Of a DNA stretch of 64,000 bases, positions 24,713 through 32,189 are shown in pieces. The position numbers and the translations under genes are program-made. Source of the DNA: Natronolimnohabitans innermongolicus JCM 12255 (lineage in GTDB: Archaea > Halobacteriota > Halobacteria > Halobacteriales > Natrialbaceae); the NCBI RefSeq assembly GCF_000337215.1, contig NZ_AOHZ01000082.1, positions 1-64,000 of the forward strand. Reading direction: 5' to 3'. Position 1 is the first letter of the stretch. The number at the start of each line of letters is the position of its first letter. A model generated the notes under the pieces. The model did not search any database. It was not told the origin of the DNA and saw only the letters and a list, made by a program, of their open reading frames with translations.

Positions 24713-25312
24713 TTACGTTTCGTCGTCTCCGTCGTCGCCGTTCTCGTCCGTGCCGTTCTCCTCATCACCGTCTTCGTCGTCAGCGCCGTTCTCGTCGTCT
24801 TCGACGACTTCGATGGTGATCTCGTCGGTCATGTCGTAGGCGTTGTGCTGTGCGTCGCCCGTCTGCGCACAGAGGTCGTACTCGCCCGGCTCGAGTTCGA
24901 CCTCGGTCTCCTCCTCGCCGTCCTCGAGGTGGTAGTAGCCGTCCTCGTGCGGGATGACGTACCCCGGATCGACGCAGCCTTCGTCGACGATGACGTGGTG
25001 GTGGCCGGCGCCGTCCTCGGGCGTCGGATCCTGGTCGCCCTCGTCTTCGACCGGCTGAAGTTCGAACTCCGTCGCCTCGAGTTCGACGTCGACGGGGCTC
25101 GACACCTCGGCGCCGTCTTCGGGTCCGACGAACTCGACCTCGCCGTCGTGATTCTCGTGATCGACGTCGTCGATCGGGACCTCCTCCTCGCCGTCGTCCG
25201 GCGATTCGTCTTCGTCGTAGTCTTCGACGATATCGCTACAGCCGGCGATCGTAGCGAGGGCGGCGACTGTCCCTCCAGAGAGCCACTGTCGTCGCGTCGG
25301 TGTTCGTGTCAT
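24713..25312 (-). CDS. Tat lipoprotein with a DUF4399-like domain
   Basis: A 199-residue exported protein. The twin-arginine signal (RR at residues 7-8) and lipobox IAGC with C25 predict lipid anchoring. The domain between about residues 58 and 170 has an Ig-like strand pattern (VEFVGPEDGAEVSSPVDVEL) followed by GAGHHHVIVD and a LEPGEYDLCAQTGDAQHN segment, typical of DUF4399 proteins, which may bind a metal through the His cluster. The last 30 residues are an Asp/Glu/Asn-Gly tail. The frame extends to 25411, but the ATG at 25312 gives the Tat signal. Function unknown. Confidence 0.82.
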   Translation of the reverse strand: MTRTPTRRQWLSGGTVAALATIAGCSDIVEDYDEDESPDDGEEEVPIDDVDHENHDGEVEFVGPEDGAEVSSPVDVELEATEFELQPVEDEGDQDPTPEDGAGHHHVIVDEGCVDPGYVIPHEDGYYHLEDGEEETEVELEPGEYDLCAQTGDAQHNAYDMTDEITIEVVEDDENGADDEDGDEENGTDENGDDGDDET

Positions 25313-25447
25313 GGTATCATAGTTCGACGATCGATTCGGGGGGAGCGTTGCGGCGCATCCGCTGGCAGTGCTCAGTGCTCCGATCTGGTGCCGTCGCGGC
25401 GAAAAGTCCACTCCCTGTGCTCGCTACGGCGTCGAGAACTGGGTCTG

Positions 25448-25529
25448 ATACGGATTGCGGTACCGATTTACCGGCGCAACCGCCGCCCGAGTCGCGGTTG
25501 CGCCGGGAATGACGGACAGTAAACCGTAT
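25448..25529. repeat. Dispersed palindromic element, family A, copy 2
   Basis: An 82-bp imperfect palindrome. It is bounded by (CTG)ATACGG on the left and CCGTAT(GAA) on the right, with CCGGCGCAACCG pairing with CGGTTGCGCCGG around a short loop. It occupies the middle of the 25313-25628 gap between two lipoprotein genes. The rest of that gap shows no gene. Confidence 0.75.
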
Positions 25530-25628
25530 GAATGGGCGTGCGAGACCGTCGCCTGGACCGACTGGTGCGAAAGAACGGGGCGGCGGTCGTCGGACGTGCG
25601 CCAATGATTGGTCCGCCACTACGCAGCG

Positions 25629-25946
25629 TTACTCGTCGTCTTCGTCGTCGTCCATCCCGTTTTCTTCGTCGTCTTCGTCGTCGTCCATCCCGTTTTCTTC
25701 GTCGTCTTCGTCATCGTCCATCCCGTTCTCCTCGTCGTCGTCCATCCCGTTTTCTTCGTCGTCTTCGACGTCGTCGTCCATCCCGTTTTCTTCGTCGTCT
25801 TCGACGTCGTCGTCCATCCCGTTCTCCTCGTCGTCGTCTTCGACATCATCGTCATCGTTTCCGTTGTCGTTACAGCCAGCCAGCGCCGCGAGACTGACTG
25901 CACCGCTCAGTGCAACCATCCGTCGTCGAGTGAGTCGTTCCGTCAT
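25629..25946 (-). CDS. Tat lipoprotein with acidic tandem repeats
   Basis: A 105-residue protein with RRR at residues 7-9, a hydrophobic stretch and lipobox LAGC (C25). Everything after residue 31 is low complexity: six copies of an EENGMDDD unit joined by VEDD, EDD or nothing. At DNA level this is a tandem array of about 36-bp and 21-bp units over roughly 25630-25850, so copy number could vary by slippage. No globular domain is visible. A highly negative surface tether, possibly cation-binding, is a guess. The following gap 25947-26263 (317 bp) shows nothing further. Confidence 0.7.
   Translation of the reverse strand: MTERLTRRRMVALSGAVSLAALAGCNDNGNDDDDVEDDDEENGMDDDVEDDEENGMDDDVEDDEENGMDDDEENGMDDDEDDEENGMDDDEDDEENGMDDDEDDE
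25630..25850. repeat. Tandem repeat coding for the EENGMDDD units
   Basis: Six near-identical units read on the plus strand as variants of CATCCCGTT(T/C)TC followed by TCGTC runs. They encode the repeat part of the lipoprotein at 25629-25946. Unit spacing is 36-39 bp, except for one shorter unit of 21 bp. Confidence 0.8.
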
Positions 25947-26263
25947 AGTACCTCAATCGAGTCCCGGAGACAGACGGTCAAGAGAATTCGGAGCCTAGCC
26001 GTCGGCGGTTCGAGCCAACTCGCCGTTTATGCCAATCGATCCGAAAACCGAGCGTTTGAGGAGAATTCGGCCGATCCAGTCGGTTTCCGAACGGGTGAGC
26101 TGAGCGACCGTTTCACCTGAAACTCGCCGCAGTAACGACGGTCTCGAGGCTTGGAAAACAGACGGTTACTCGAGTCGGCGTGGTGGTGATCGCTGAAACG
26201 GTCGCCATTGTCTCGAGTTGTGACGCCCCGCTTCCGCCGGCTGACCCGCCGTCGGTCGACGTC

Positions 26264-26914
26264 TCAGTCGTCTTTACCGACGCTGATCACCTGCAACAGC
26301 GAGTAGACCGGGACGCCCTCGAGTTCCTCGACGCCCTGTTTGTCCGCGATGACGACGCAGGCGAGCGGATCGCCACCTTCCGCGCGGATCGCGCCGATCG
26401 TCTCGCGCATCGTGGTGCCGCTGGTGATGGTGTCGTCGACGATGTAACACTCGCGATCACGAATGCCCGAGAAGTTTCGGCTGAACGTGCCGCCGAGGTC
26501 CTCGATGTCGCCTTCTTCCCACTGGTGTTTCGCCGGTGTGTACGTGCCGAGGTCGGTCTCGAGTTCGCGCGCGACGAGCGTCGCGATGGGGCCGCCGGCT
26601 TTCTCGATCCCGATCGTCAGATCGACGTCTTCGCCGTGTTTGGCCAGCAGATCGGCCATCGCCTCGGCGATGGCGCTCATTCGTTTGCTGTCGCGACCGA
26701 TAGCGGACCAGTCGACGTGGATGTCCTGCGGGCCGCCCGTGCCACCGCGGGGTTCCTGTTGCTGGTCGCTCGGCTCCGTCGTCGCGCCGCTTCGCTCGAC
26801 GAGCCAGCTCGCCGTCTCTCGGGAGACGTTCAGTTCGTCCGCGATCTCGCCCTTCGAGAGCCCGCGAGCGGCGAGTTCTGCCGCGCTCTCGATGAGGTCG
26901 TCTACGTTTTTCAT
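26264..26914 (-). CDS. gfcR: GfcR, PRT-domain transcriptional regulator
   Basis: A 216-residue regulator with an N-terminal helix-turn-helix (residues about 5-42, LSKGEIADELNVSRETASWL) fused to an orotate-phosphoribosyltransferase-like domain. The PRPP motif CYIVDDTITSGTTM is at 157-169. GfcR was described in Haloferax as an activator of sugar-catabolic genes (semi-phosphorylated Entner-Doudoroff and lower glycolysis), probably sensing a phosphorylated sugar intermediate. It is often mis-annotated as PyrE. The ATG at 26914 follows from the TATA element CCTATAAAAA 23-32 bp upstream. It diverges from the HAD-family gene. Confidence 0.88.
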   Translation of the reverse strand: MKNVDDLIESAAELAARGLSKGEIADELNVSRETASWLVERSGATTEPSDQQQEPRGGTGGPQDIHVDWSAIGRDSKRMSAIAEAMADLLAKHGEDVDLTIGIEKAGGPIATLVARELETDLGTYTPAKHQWEEGDIEDLGGTFSRNFSGIRDRECYIVDDTITSGTTMRETIGAIRAEGGDPLACVVIADKQGVEELEGVPVYSLLQVISVGKDD

Positions 26915-26936
26915 ATATCCGTGAATTCGACCGCCG

Positions 26937-26946
26937 TTTTTATAGG
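26937..26946 (-). promoter_or_regulatory. TATA element of gfcR
   Basis: CCTATAAAAA on the minus strand, 23-32 bp before the ATG at 26914. It rules out the longer frame to 26974, which would run across the box. Confidence 0.6.
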
Positions 26947-27009
26947 CGTGTCGTCGTCGACGAGCGAGTACCACAAACGGTTATCCCGCTTCCACCGCCT
27001 CTATGGGAC

Positions 27010-28311
27010 ATGGAGCGATACGATCTCGTCTACCGCCTCTACGACGAGTACGATACGGATCGGCTGCGGGAGTATCAGGCGTTCGTCGACGTCTTTCCGG
27101 CCGTCGACTCCCGCGTCGCGCTGGAACACTGGCAGGACGCGAGCGAGGAACTCGAGCGCCGGAAAGACGAGATTCGGTCGGCGTTCGCGGCCGGCGAGAC
27201 GTTCGCCGAAATCGCCGCACGAGCCGACCGCGACCAGGCCTTTACCGCGCTCGACCTCGAGGCCAAGTACGGCCGCGCGGTCAACGTGCTCGTCCTCGAC
27301 GTCGACGAGACGCTGCGGTCGGCGGGCAACACCGACAACGAAATCCCGCGCGATACGCTCCACGTCCTGACGGAGTTTCACGAGGCAGGGATCCCGATCG
27401 TCATCTGCACGGGCCAGACGCTGGAGAACGTCAAGGGATTCGCGATCCAGGGACTGGGCAGCGAGATCGTCCACTCGGGGGCGCTCTCGATCGTCTACGA
27501 GGCCGGAACGGGCGTGTTCACGCCGGGCCACGGCGCCGATACGAAGCAGTTGCTCTACGAGGAACTCGACGCCGAGATCCGGGACGTGTTCGACGACGTT
27601 CGCTCCCGCGTGCTTCCGGAGGCGCCCGAGGAACTCCGCCGGGGCTGTCACCTCCAGGGCAACGAGTTCAACGTCACGATGAAGCCGAACTACGAGACGG
27701 GCTCTTCGAAGGCGCGCGAGACCATCGATACCGCGCTGGTCTACCTGATCGACCTGCTGGCCGACGCCGTGGGCGCGACGCTCGCGGACGACTCCGCGGC
27801 CGATCGGGAGGGTGACGAGTCGACGGGCAACGGCACTCGCGAACTCGAGGCCGAATCGATCGTCGACTGGACGCGAGCGTTCTACGCCGATCAGGATCCC
27901 GAGATTCGGGCCGTCCTCGAGGGAGAAGGCGCCTATCCGAACCTCGAGGCCGAGGCGGTACCGTCGGCGCTCGCGGACGTCTTAGCGCGGATCGACGTCG
28001 CCTACTACGAGGCCGATGCGGCCGAGATCGGTAGCCTCGAACTGAACAAAGTCGTCGGCGTCGAGCGGGCGCTCGACGTCTTGGGCGTCGAAGATCCGTT
28101 CGCGCTCGTGATGGGCGACTCCAAGAGCGACCTCCGCGTCATGGAGTGGGTAGACGAGATCGACGCGGGAATCGCCGCCGCGCCCGAACATGCCTCGCAG
28201 GACACCCTCGAGCACGTTCTCGAGACGGACGAACTCATCTTCGACCGGGGAAAAAGCGTCGACGTATTGCGGACAGTGTACGCGATGAACCGACTGGCAC
28301 GGCTGGACTGA
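27010..28311 (+). CDS. HAD-superfamily hydrolase
   Basis: A 433-residue protein with a haloacid-dehalogenase core. Motif I VLDVDETLRSAG contains D97 and D99, and the motif II region is VICTGQTLENV. A long insertion (about residues 180-340) forms a cap, and motif IV is MGDSKSDLRVMEW (about residue 365). This Cof/SPP-like layout suggests a phosphatase, possibly for sugar or nucleotide phosphates. The first 90 residues are a helical extension found in haloarchaeal relatives. It diverges from gfcR with 95 bp between starts, so shared regulation with sugar metabolism is possible. The stop codon overlaps palindromic element A3 by one base. Confidence 0.82.
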   Translation: MERYDLVYRLYDEYDTDRLREYQAFVDVFPAVDSRVALEHWQDASEELERRKDEIRSAFAAGETFAEIAARADRDQAFTALDLEAKYGRAVNVLVLDVDETLRSAGNTDNEIPRDTLHVLTEFHEAGIPIVICTGQTLENVKGFAIQGLGSEIVHSGALSIVYEAGTGVFTPGHGADTKQLLYEELDAEIRDVFDDVRSRVLPEAPEELRRGCHLQGNEFNVTMKPNYETGSSKARETIDTALVYLIDLLADAVGATLADDSAADREGDESTGNGTRELEAESIVDWTRAFYADQDPEIRAVLEGEGAYPNLEAEAVPSALADVLARIDVAYYEADAAEIGSLELNKVVGVERALDVLGVEDPFALVMGDSKSDLRVMEWVDEIDAGIAAAPEHASQDTLEHVLETDELIFDRGKSVDVLRTVYAMNRLARLD

Positions 28312-28392
28312 TACGGATCGCTGTACCGATTTGCCGGCGCAACCGCTGGCTGGGCCACGGTTGTGCCGGAAACGACGGACAGTAAACCGTAC
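28311..28392. repeat. Dispersed palindromic element, family A, copy 3
   Basis: An 82-bp imperfect palindrome with the same CTGATACGG left end and AAACCGTAC right end as copy 2. Its inner arms CCGGCGCAACCG / CGGTTGTGCCGG match. Its first base is the last base of the HAD-gene stop codon, so it could form a hairpin directly after that stop. Confidence 0.75.
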
Positions 28393-28664
28393 GGGACGGC
28401 AGGCCCCACTCGAGCGGATCGCCCGCACGAACTCACGTTCGTTCTCGAGGTCGTTCGACTGGCCCGACAGACACCCTGAACTGACCGTCATCGGGCGTGA
28501 GAGACTGTCTTAAACGACTGGAAGTCAAAAGCCTGCTCATCAACCACACGCGAGCAGTAGCCGGGTGTAGCACGATCCGAGCGGGTGTGGCGCACCGACA
28601 CGTCGGTATCGCCGCGTATTGGCGGCGCTTTCGCCACCCCAGCGCGTGGATCGGTGAGACAATT

Positions 28665-28784
28665 ATGAGTGAATTCCGAGCCACAGACCGAGACCTTGAA
28701 CCTAACATGGGCACGGACACGAACGCCCTTGGCATCGTTCACCGATCAGAGTCGGGCGATCACGCGGGGGTGACTGTCCGGTGA
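28665..28784 (+). CDS. Possible 39-residue ORF coupled to the Bat-type gene
   Basis: A short frame starting MSEFRATDRDLEP and ending GDHAGVTVR. Its TGA overlaps the GTG of the next gene (a GTGA junction), the pattern of translational coupling. No TATA element at leaderless spacing and no family are visible, so it may be chance. The surrounding gap 28393-28664 shows no other gene. Confidence 0.25.
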   Translation: MSEFRATDRDLEPNMGTDTNALGIVHRSESGDHAGVTVR

Positions 28785-29461
28785 CCACGATCGCGGAACT
28801 CTCACTGTCCACCGCCGAGTTCGCCCTCGCGGAGACGTTCGACCGCCTCCCGGAACTCGAGGTCCGCGTCGAGAGCGTCGTCGCAGAAGGGCCGGCGCGG
28901 ACGGTCCCGCTCGTCTGGTTTACACACGCCGACCACGACGCGATCGAGGTAGCCCTCGAGGCGGATCCGACGGTCGCCGACTACCAGCGACTCCTCGAGA
29001 ACACCGACGAAGAGATGGAGTGGTTCTACCGACTCGAGTACGACGAAGACGTCAGCTCCGTTTGCCAGGCCGTCTACGCGAACGGCGGCACGCTCCTCGA
29101 CGCGCAGGTTGCCGACGACCAGTGGACGCTGCGGTTGCTCTTTCCCGAACGCGAGGAGCTCTCCGACGCCGTCTCGGCGATCGAAGACAGCAGCACTCGC
29201 GTCGACGTCCGACGAATGGTCGAGGCCGGACAGGACGAGGGGCTCGAGACGACGGCGGCGCTGACCGACCCCCAGCAGGAGGCGATCGCCGAGGCCTATC
29301 GCCAGGGTTACTACGACGTCCCCCGCGAAATCTCGCTCGAGGAACTCGCGAGCGAACTTGACATCTCCCATCAGGCGCTCTCCGAGCGCCTGCGACGAGC
29401 GAATCGGGTGCTCGCCAGCGAGCAGTTAGACGAGCCGGCAGGGGAACTGGCGACCGACTGA
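28781..29461 (+). CDS. Bacterio-opsin-activator-type HTH regulator
   Basis: A 226-residue transcription regulator of the haloarchaeal Bat family without the PAS/GAF part. The N-terminal ~150 residues form the conserved beta-rich domain (IAELSLSTAEFALAETF, LLDAQVADDQWTLRLLFP). The C-terminal HTH_10 domain begins LTDPQQEAIAEAYRQGYYDV and ends with LASELDISHQALSERLRRA. Such proteins control individual metabolic or stress genes. The start is GTG at 28781 and gives the usual family N-terminus. It is followed by the DapA-family gene 81 bp downstream on the same strand, a possible target. Confidence 0.88.
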   Translation: MTTIAELSLSTAEFALAETFDRLPELEVRVESVVAEGPARTVPLVWFTHADHDAIEVALEADPTVADYQRLLENTDEEMEWFYRLEYDEDVSSVCQAVYANGGTLLDAQVADDQWTLRLLFPEREELSDAVSAIEDSSTRVDVRRMVEAGQDEGLETTAALTDPQQEAIAEAYRQGYYDVPREISLEELASELDISHQALSERLRRANRVLASEQLDEPAGELATD

Positions 29462-29511
29462 CGCGGTCGACGGCGAGGTGAACGATCGCGCCCGACCGTG
29501 CGAAAAGCGGC

Positions 29512-29518
29512 CTTTATG
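29512..29518 (+). promoter_or_regulatory. TATA element of the DapA-family gene
   Basis: CTTTATG, 25-31 bp before the ATG at 29543. It excludes the earlier in-frame start codons at 29498 and 29516. Confidence 0.55.
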
Positions 29519-29542
29519 CGAATCCGCGGCGGACGAACCCGC

Positions 29543-30454
29543 ATGGCTCACTCCGATCCCGGGACCGACGATCCGCTCGCGCTCCGCGGCGTCGTCCCGC
29601 CGACGATCACCGCGTTTCGCGACGACGAGTCGGTCGACTACGAGACGACCGCCGACCACGCTCGGTTCGTCGTCGACCGCGGCGTTCACGGGGTGTTTCC
29701 GCTGGGTACGAACGGCGAGTTCCCGTTGCTCACCGGCGAGGAGCGACGGCGCGTCGTCGAGTGCGTCGTCGACGAAGTCGGCGGCGAGGTTCCCGTCATC
29801 GCCGGCGTCGGCGCACCGAGTACCCGTGAGACTGTCGCCCACGCCGAACACGCCGACTCCGTCGGTGCCGACGGCGTCGTGGTGGTGACGCCCTACTACT
29901 ATCCGATCGACCGCGACGCTGCACTCTTCCACTACCGGCGAATCGCCTCGGCCGTCGATCTCCCCATCTACGTCTACCACATTCCGAGCAAGACCGGCAC
30001 CGAACTCTCCCTCGAGACGCTCGCAGAACTGGCCGAGATCGACGCGATTGCCGGCGTCAAGGACTCGAGCAAGGACGTCCCCTGGCTCGCTCAGGCGGCC
30101 GACGCCCACCCCGAACTGACCTTCCTCGCCGGCTCGGACTCGCTGTTAGAGACGGGCCTCGAGGTCGGCTGTTCGGGACTGGTCAGCGCCGTCGCGAACG
30201 TCTTCCCGGCGCTCGTCGTCGACCTCTACGAGAGCTACGACGACGGCGACGACGCTCGCGTCCGCGAACTCCAGAGCCACGTGTTCGCCGTCCGCGACGC
30301 GTTCAAGTCGGGCGGCGCCTACATGTCCGGCGTCAAGACCGCGCTCCGCCTCCGCGGATTCGACGCGGGGCCGCTTCGAAGCCCGCTCCGGCTGAAAGAC
30401 GACGACGCGACGGCGACGTTTCGTGCGGAACTCGAGGACCTCGAGTTGCTTTAA
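29543..30454 (+). CDS. DHDPS/NAL-family aldolase (KDG aldolase or DapA-like)
   Basis: A 303-residue TIM-barrel lyase of the dihydrodipicolinate synthase / N-acetylneuraminate lyase family. The Schiff-base lysine is K173 in AGVKDSSKD and the catalytic tyrosine is Y145 in YVYHIPSKTG. GTNGEFPLLT (residues 55-64) is the substrate-binding loop. In haloarchaea this group includes the 2-keto-3-deoxygluconate aldolase of sugar degradation as well as DapA-like enzymes, and residues alone do not decide. Nearby gfcR makes a sugar-degradation role attractive, as inference only. The ATG at 29543 is set by the TATA element upstream. Confidence 0.82.
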   Translation: MAHSDPGTDDPLALRGVVPPTITAFRDDESVDYETTADHARFVVDRGVHGVFPLGTNGEFPLLTGEERRRVVECVVDEVGGEVPVIAGVGAPSTRETVAHAEHADSVGADGVVVVTPYYYPIDRDAALFHYRRIASAVDLPIYVYHIPSKTGTELSLETLAELAEIDAIAGVKDSSKDVPWLAQAADAHPELTFLAGSDSLLETGLEVGCSGLVSAVANVFPALVVDLYESYDDGDDARVRELQSHVFAVRDAFKSGGAYMSGVKTALRLRGFDAGPLRSPLRLKDDDATATFRAELEDLELL

Positions 30455-30518
30455 ACGCCGTCGCTCGCTGGACTTGCGGTCGGTCCGAAACGAATGGACC
30501 AAAAAACGGATCGCGACG

Positions 30519-31649
30519 CTAGAAGAGCGCCCGCGTCCGAACCTCTCCGGTGAGGATCAGCACGCGGCCGTCGGCGTCGATCGAGTAATCCTCGAGCGTG
30601 GCCCAATCGTCGCCGATGTCGCGGTTCCGCTCGACGTGTTCTTGCAGGGCGTCGCTGTCGGCTTCGCCCTCGCTCTCGTAGACGAAGACCTCGCAGATGT
30701 CGGTGGTGCTCCCGTCGACGTCCTGTGAGCGCGCCTGTCCGACGAGGCCGTACTCCCAGTCCTCGATCCTGTCTCTGATCGCTTCGCGCTCCTCCTCGCT
30801 CGCGTCGTCCGGATCGTCGTACTGATCCTCGAGTTCGTTCTCGACCGTCCGCGGCTGCGTGAGAATTCCGAATGCGGCGCCCCCGCTCTCGAGTTCCGAG
30901 AGCAGGAGTTCGCCGTCGTCGTCGTCGGTCCAGCGGTTCTGCTCGTCGTCCTTGGTGTCGATCGTCGACTCGACGAGCGAGACCGCGTCGATCAGTGCGG
31001 GCGCGTCGGTGGCGACCACGTAGTCGTCGCTGACGCCGAACGCGTAGTCCTCGACCGTGTAGAGGTCGAAGTCGCCCTGGCTCCCGGCGCTCTCGAAGCC
31101 GTCGTCGTCATCGTCATCGTCATCATCGTCGTCGAAATCGAACTCGTCGTCGACCCACCGCTCGAGCGCGTCTTCGACGTCGTCCGTGTCGAAGTCGCCG
31201 GCGAGCACCGTCGTGCTCCCCTCGGTCGTCCCGGATCCACCGTAGGAGAGATCGAACTCGTACTCCCAGTTCGCGCTCTGTTGAAGCGCCCAATCGATTT
31301 CGGACGCCGTCACACCCACCTTGCCACGGAGTTCACTGCCGCTCTCGAGTGGCGCGTACGTGTCGATATCGCTCTCGTTGTCGAAGATCATCTCGGGTTC
31401 GACGTACGAGAACATCCGAACTAGCTCCTCGGTCTCCTCGAGGTCGGCGTCGTCGTACTGCTCCTCGACCGTCTCGTCGTCGAGAACGTCTTCGAACGAG
31501 ACCGTCGTGAGCCACTGATCGACCTCGAAATCGCCGCTGCCGACGAAGGGGAGGCTGCTCGTACAGCCGGCAAGACCACCCATTCCGATCGCAAGTGCAC
31601 CCGCGCCACCGTTCCGAATAAACTGTCGTCTGCTATAGTCGCCAGACAT
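30519..31649 (-). CDS. Tat lipoprotein of unknown function
   Basis: A 376-residue exported protein with a twin-arginine motif SRRQF (residues 6-10) and lipobox LAGC (C29). The mature part has an alpha/beta-like pattern without a known catalytic motif. It contains an Asp run of about eleven residues near position 170 and a segment VEDYAFGVSDDYVVATDAPALI. Similar 'gas-vesicle-distant' haloarchaeal lipoproteins are annotated only as hypothetical. The ATG at 31649 (MSGDYSRRQF) is chosen over the frame start at 31673 because it gives a normal Tat signal length. It is convergent with the DapA-family gene. Confidence 0.72.
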   Translation of the reverse strand: MSGDYSRRQFIRNGGAGALAIGMGGLAGCTSSLPFVGSGDFEVDQWLTTVSFEDVLDDETVEEQYDDADLEETEELVRMFSYVEPEMIFDNESDIDTYAPLESGSELRGKVGVTASEIDWALQQSANWEYEFDLSYGGSGTTEGSTTVLAGDFDTDDVEDALERWVDDEFDFDDDDDDDDDDDGFESAGSQGDFDLYTVEDYAFGVSDDYVVATDAPALIDAVSLVESTIDTKDDEQNRWTDDDDGELLLSELESGGAAFGILTQPRTVENELEDQYDDPDDASEEEREAIRDRIEDWEYGLVGQARSQDVDGSTTDICEVFVYESEGEADSDALQEHVERNRDIGDDWATLEDYSIDADGRVLILTGEVRTRALF

Positions 31650-32132
31650 TACGCTACAAAGGAAAGTAACCACAGTTAACAGCTTCGGTTCGGATGCTTC
31701 TCGCGGTCGGTTTCAGTGCGCTGAGCCGTGTTACGAAGTCTACACCGAACTGTTCCTGAACAGTGGCCACAATCACTATATATTGTTACACGTCTGCAGC
31801 CAGCCGTCGGTCTGCTCCGACGACAGTGCACAACAGTCGGGACCCGTCGCGCAGTGTCCCCCGCTTCCGGTTCCCTCACGGCGACGGCCTGTCACAGACA
31901 GGTTCTCGCCGAGCTGGGACGCGAACGCGGGCCATCGCTTGCAAACACAGTCGCGACCAGGCAATCAACAGGGTGCACTCGAGGCGACGATCACGACGTC
32001 CGTCGTCAGCGAAATCGTACCGGGCGGGTCGACTGAGACGATTGGAACGCTAGCAGCGACCGAACACCATGCCACTCGCAGGCATACCGTTTATCGAGAT
32101 ACCTGTGATAACACGAGTACTACGGAGTAACG
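31650..32132. other. Intergenic region with palindrome and TATA-like box
   Basis: About 480 bp between divergent genes. It holds a perfect palindrome ACTGTTC-CT-GAACAGT (31749-31764), directly followed by a TATA-like CACTATATATT (31773-31783). No gene begins at the matching distance on either strand. Open frames in the region have no recognisable features. A second TTTATC box at about 32091 probably serves the ferredoxin gene. Confidence 0.4.
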
Positions 32133-32189
32133 ATGGATACCGATCGCAATCAGTCTCAGTCGGCCGTATCCGGTGGTGAGGCGTGGTGA
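32133..32189 (+). other. 18-codon ORF overlapping the ferredoxin start
   Basis: An ATG with a GGAG sequence 9 bp upstream opens MDTDRNQSQSAVSGGEAW and stops at 32187-32189, overlapping the GTG at 32183 in another frame. It could be a leader peptide, or the real N-terminus joined to the main frame by a frameshift (biological or assembly error). Confidence 0.35.

Noticed and set aside
24845-25522. Hydrophobic plus-strand frame opposite the DUF4399-like lipoprotein
   Set aside because: Val/Leu richness arises from reading acidic GAC/GAG codons backwards.
25532-26120. Ser-rich or Val-rich plus-strand frames over the EENGMDDD array
   Set aside because: They are complements of the tandem acidic repeats and have no signal peptide or conserved start.
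26180-27370. 396-codon plus-strand frame across gfcR
   Set aside because: It covers gfcR and its promoter in antisense and runs into the HAD gene out of frame.
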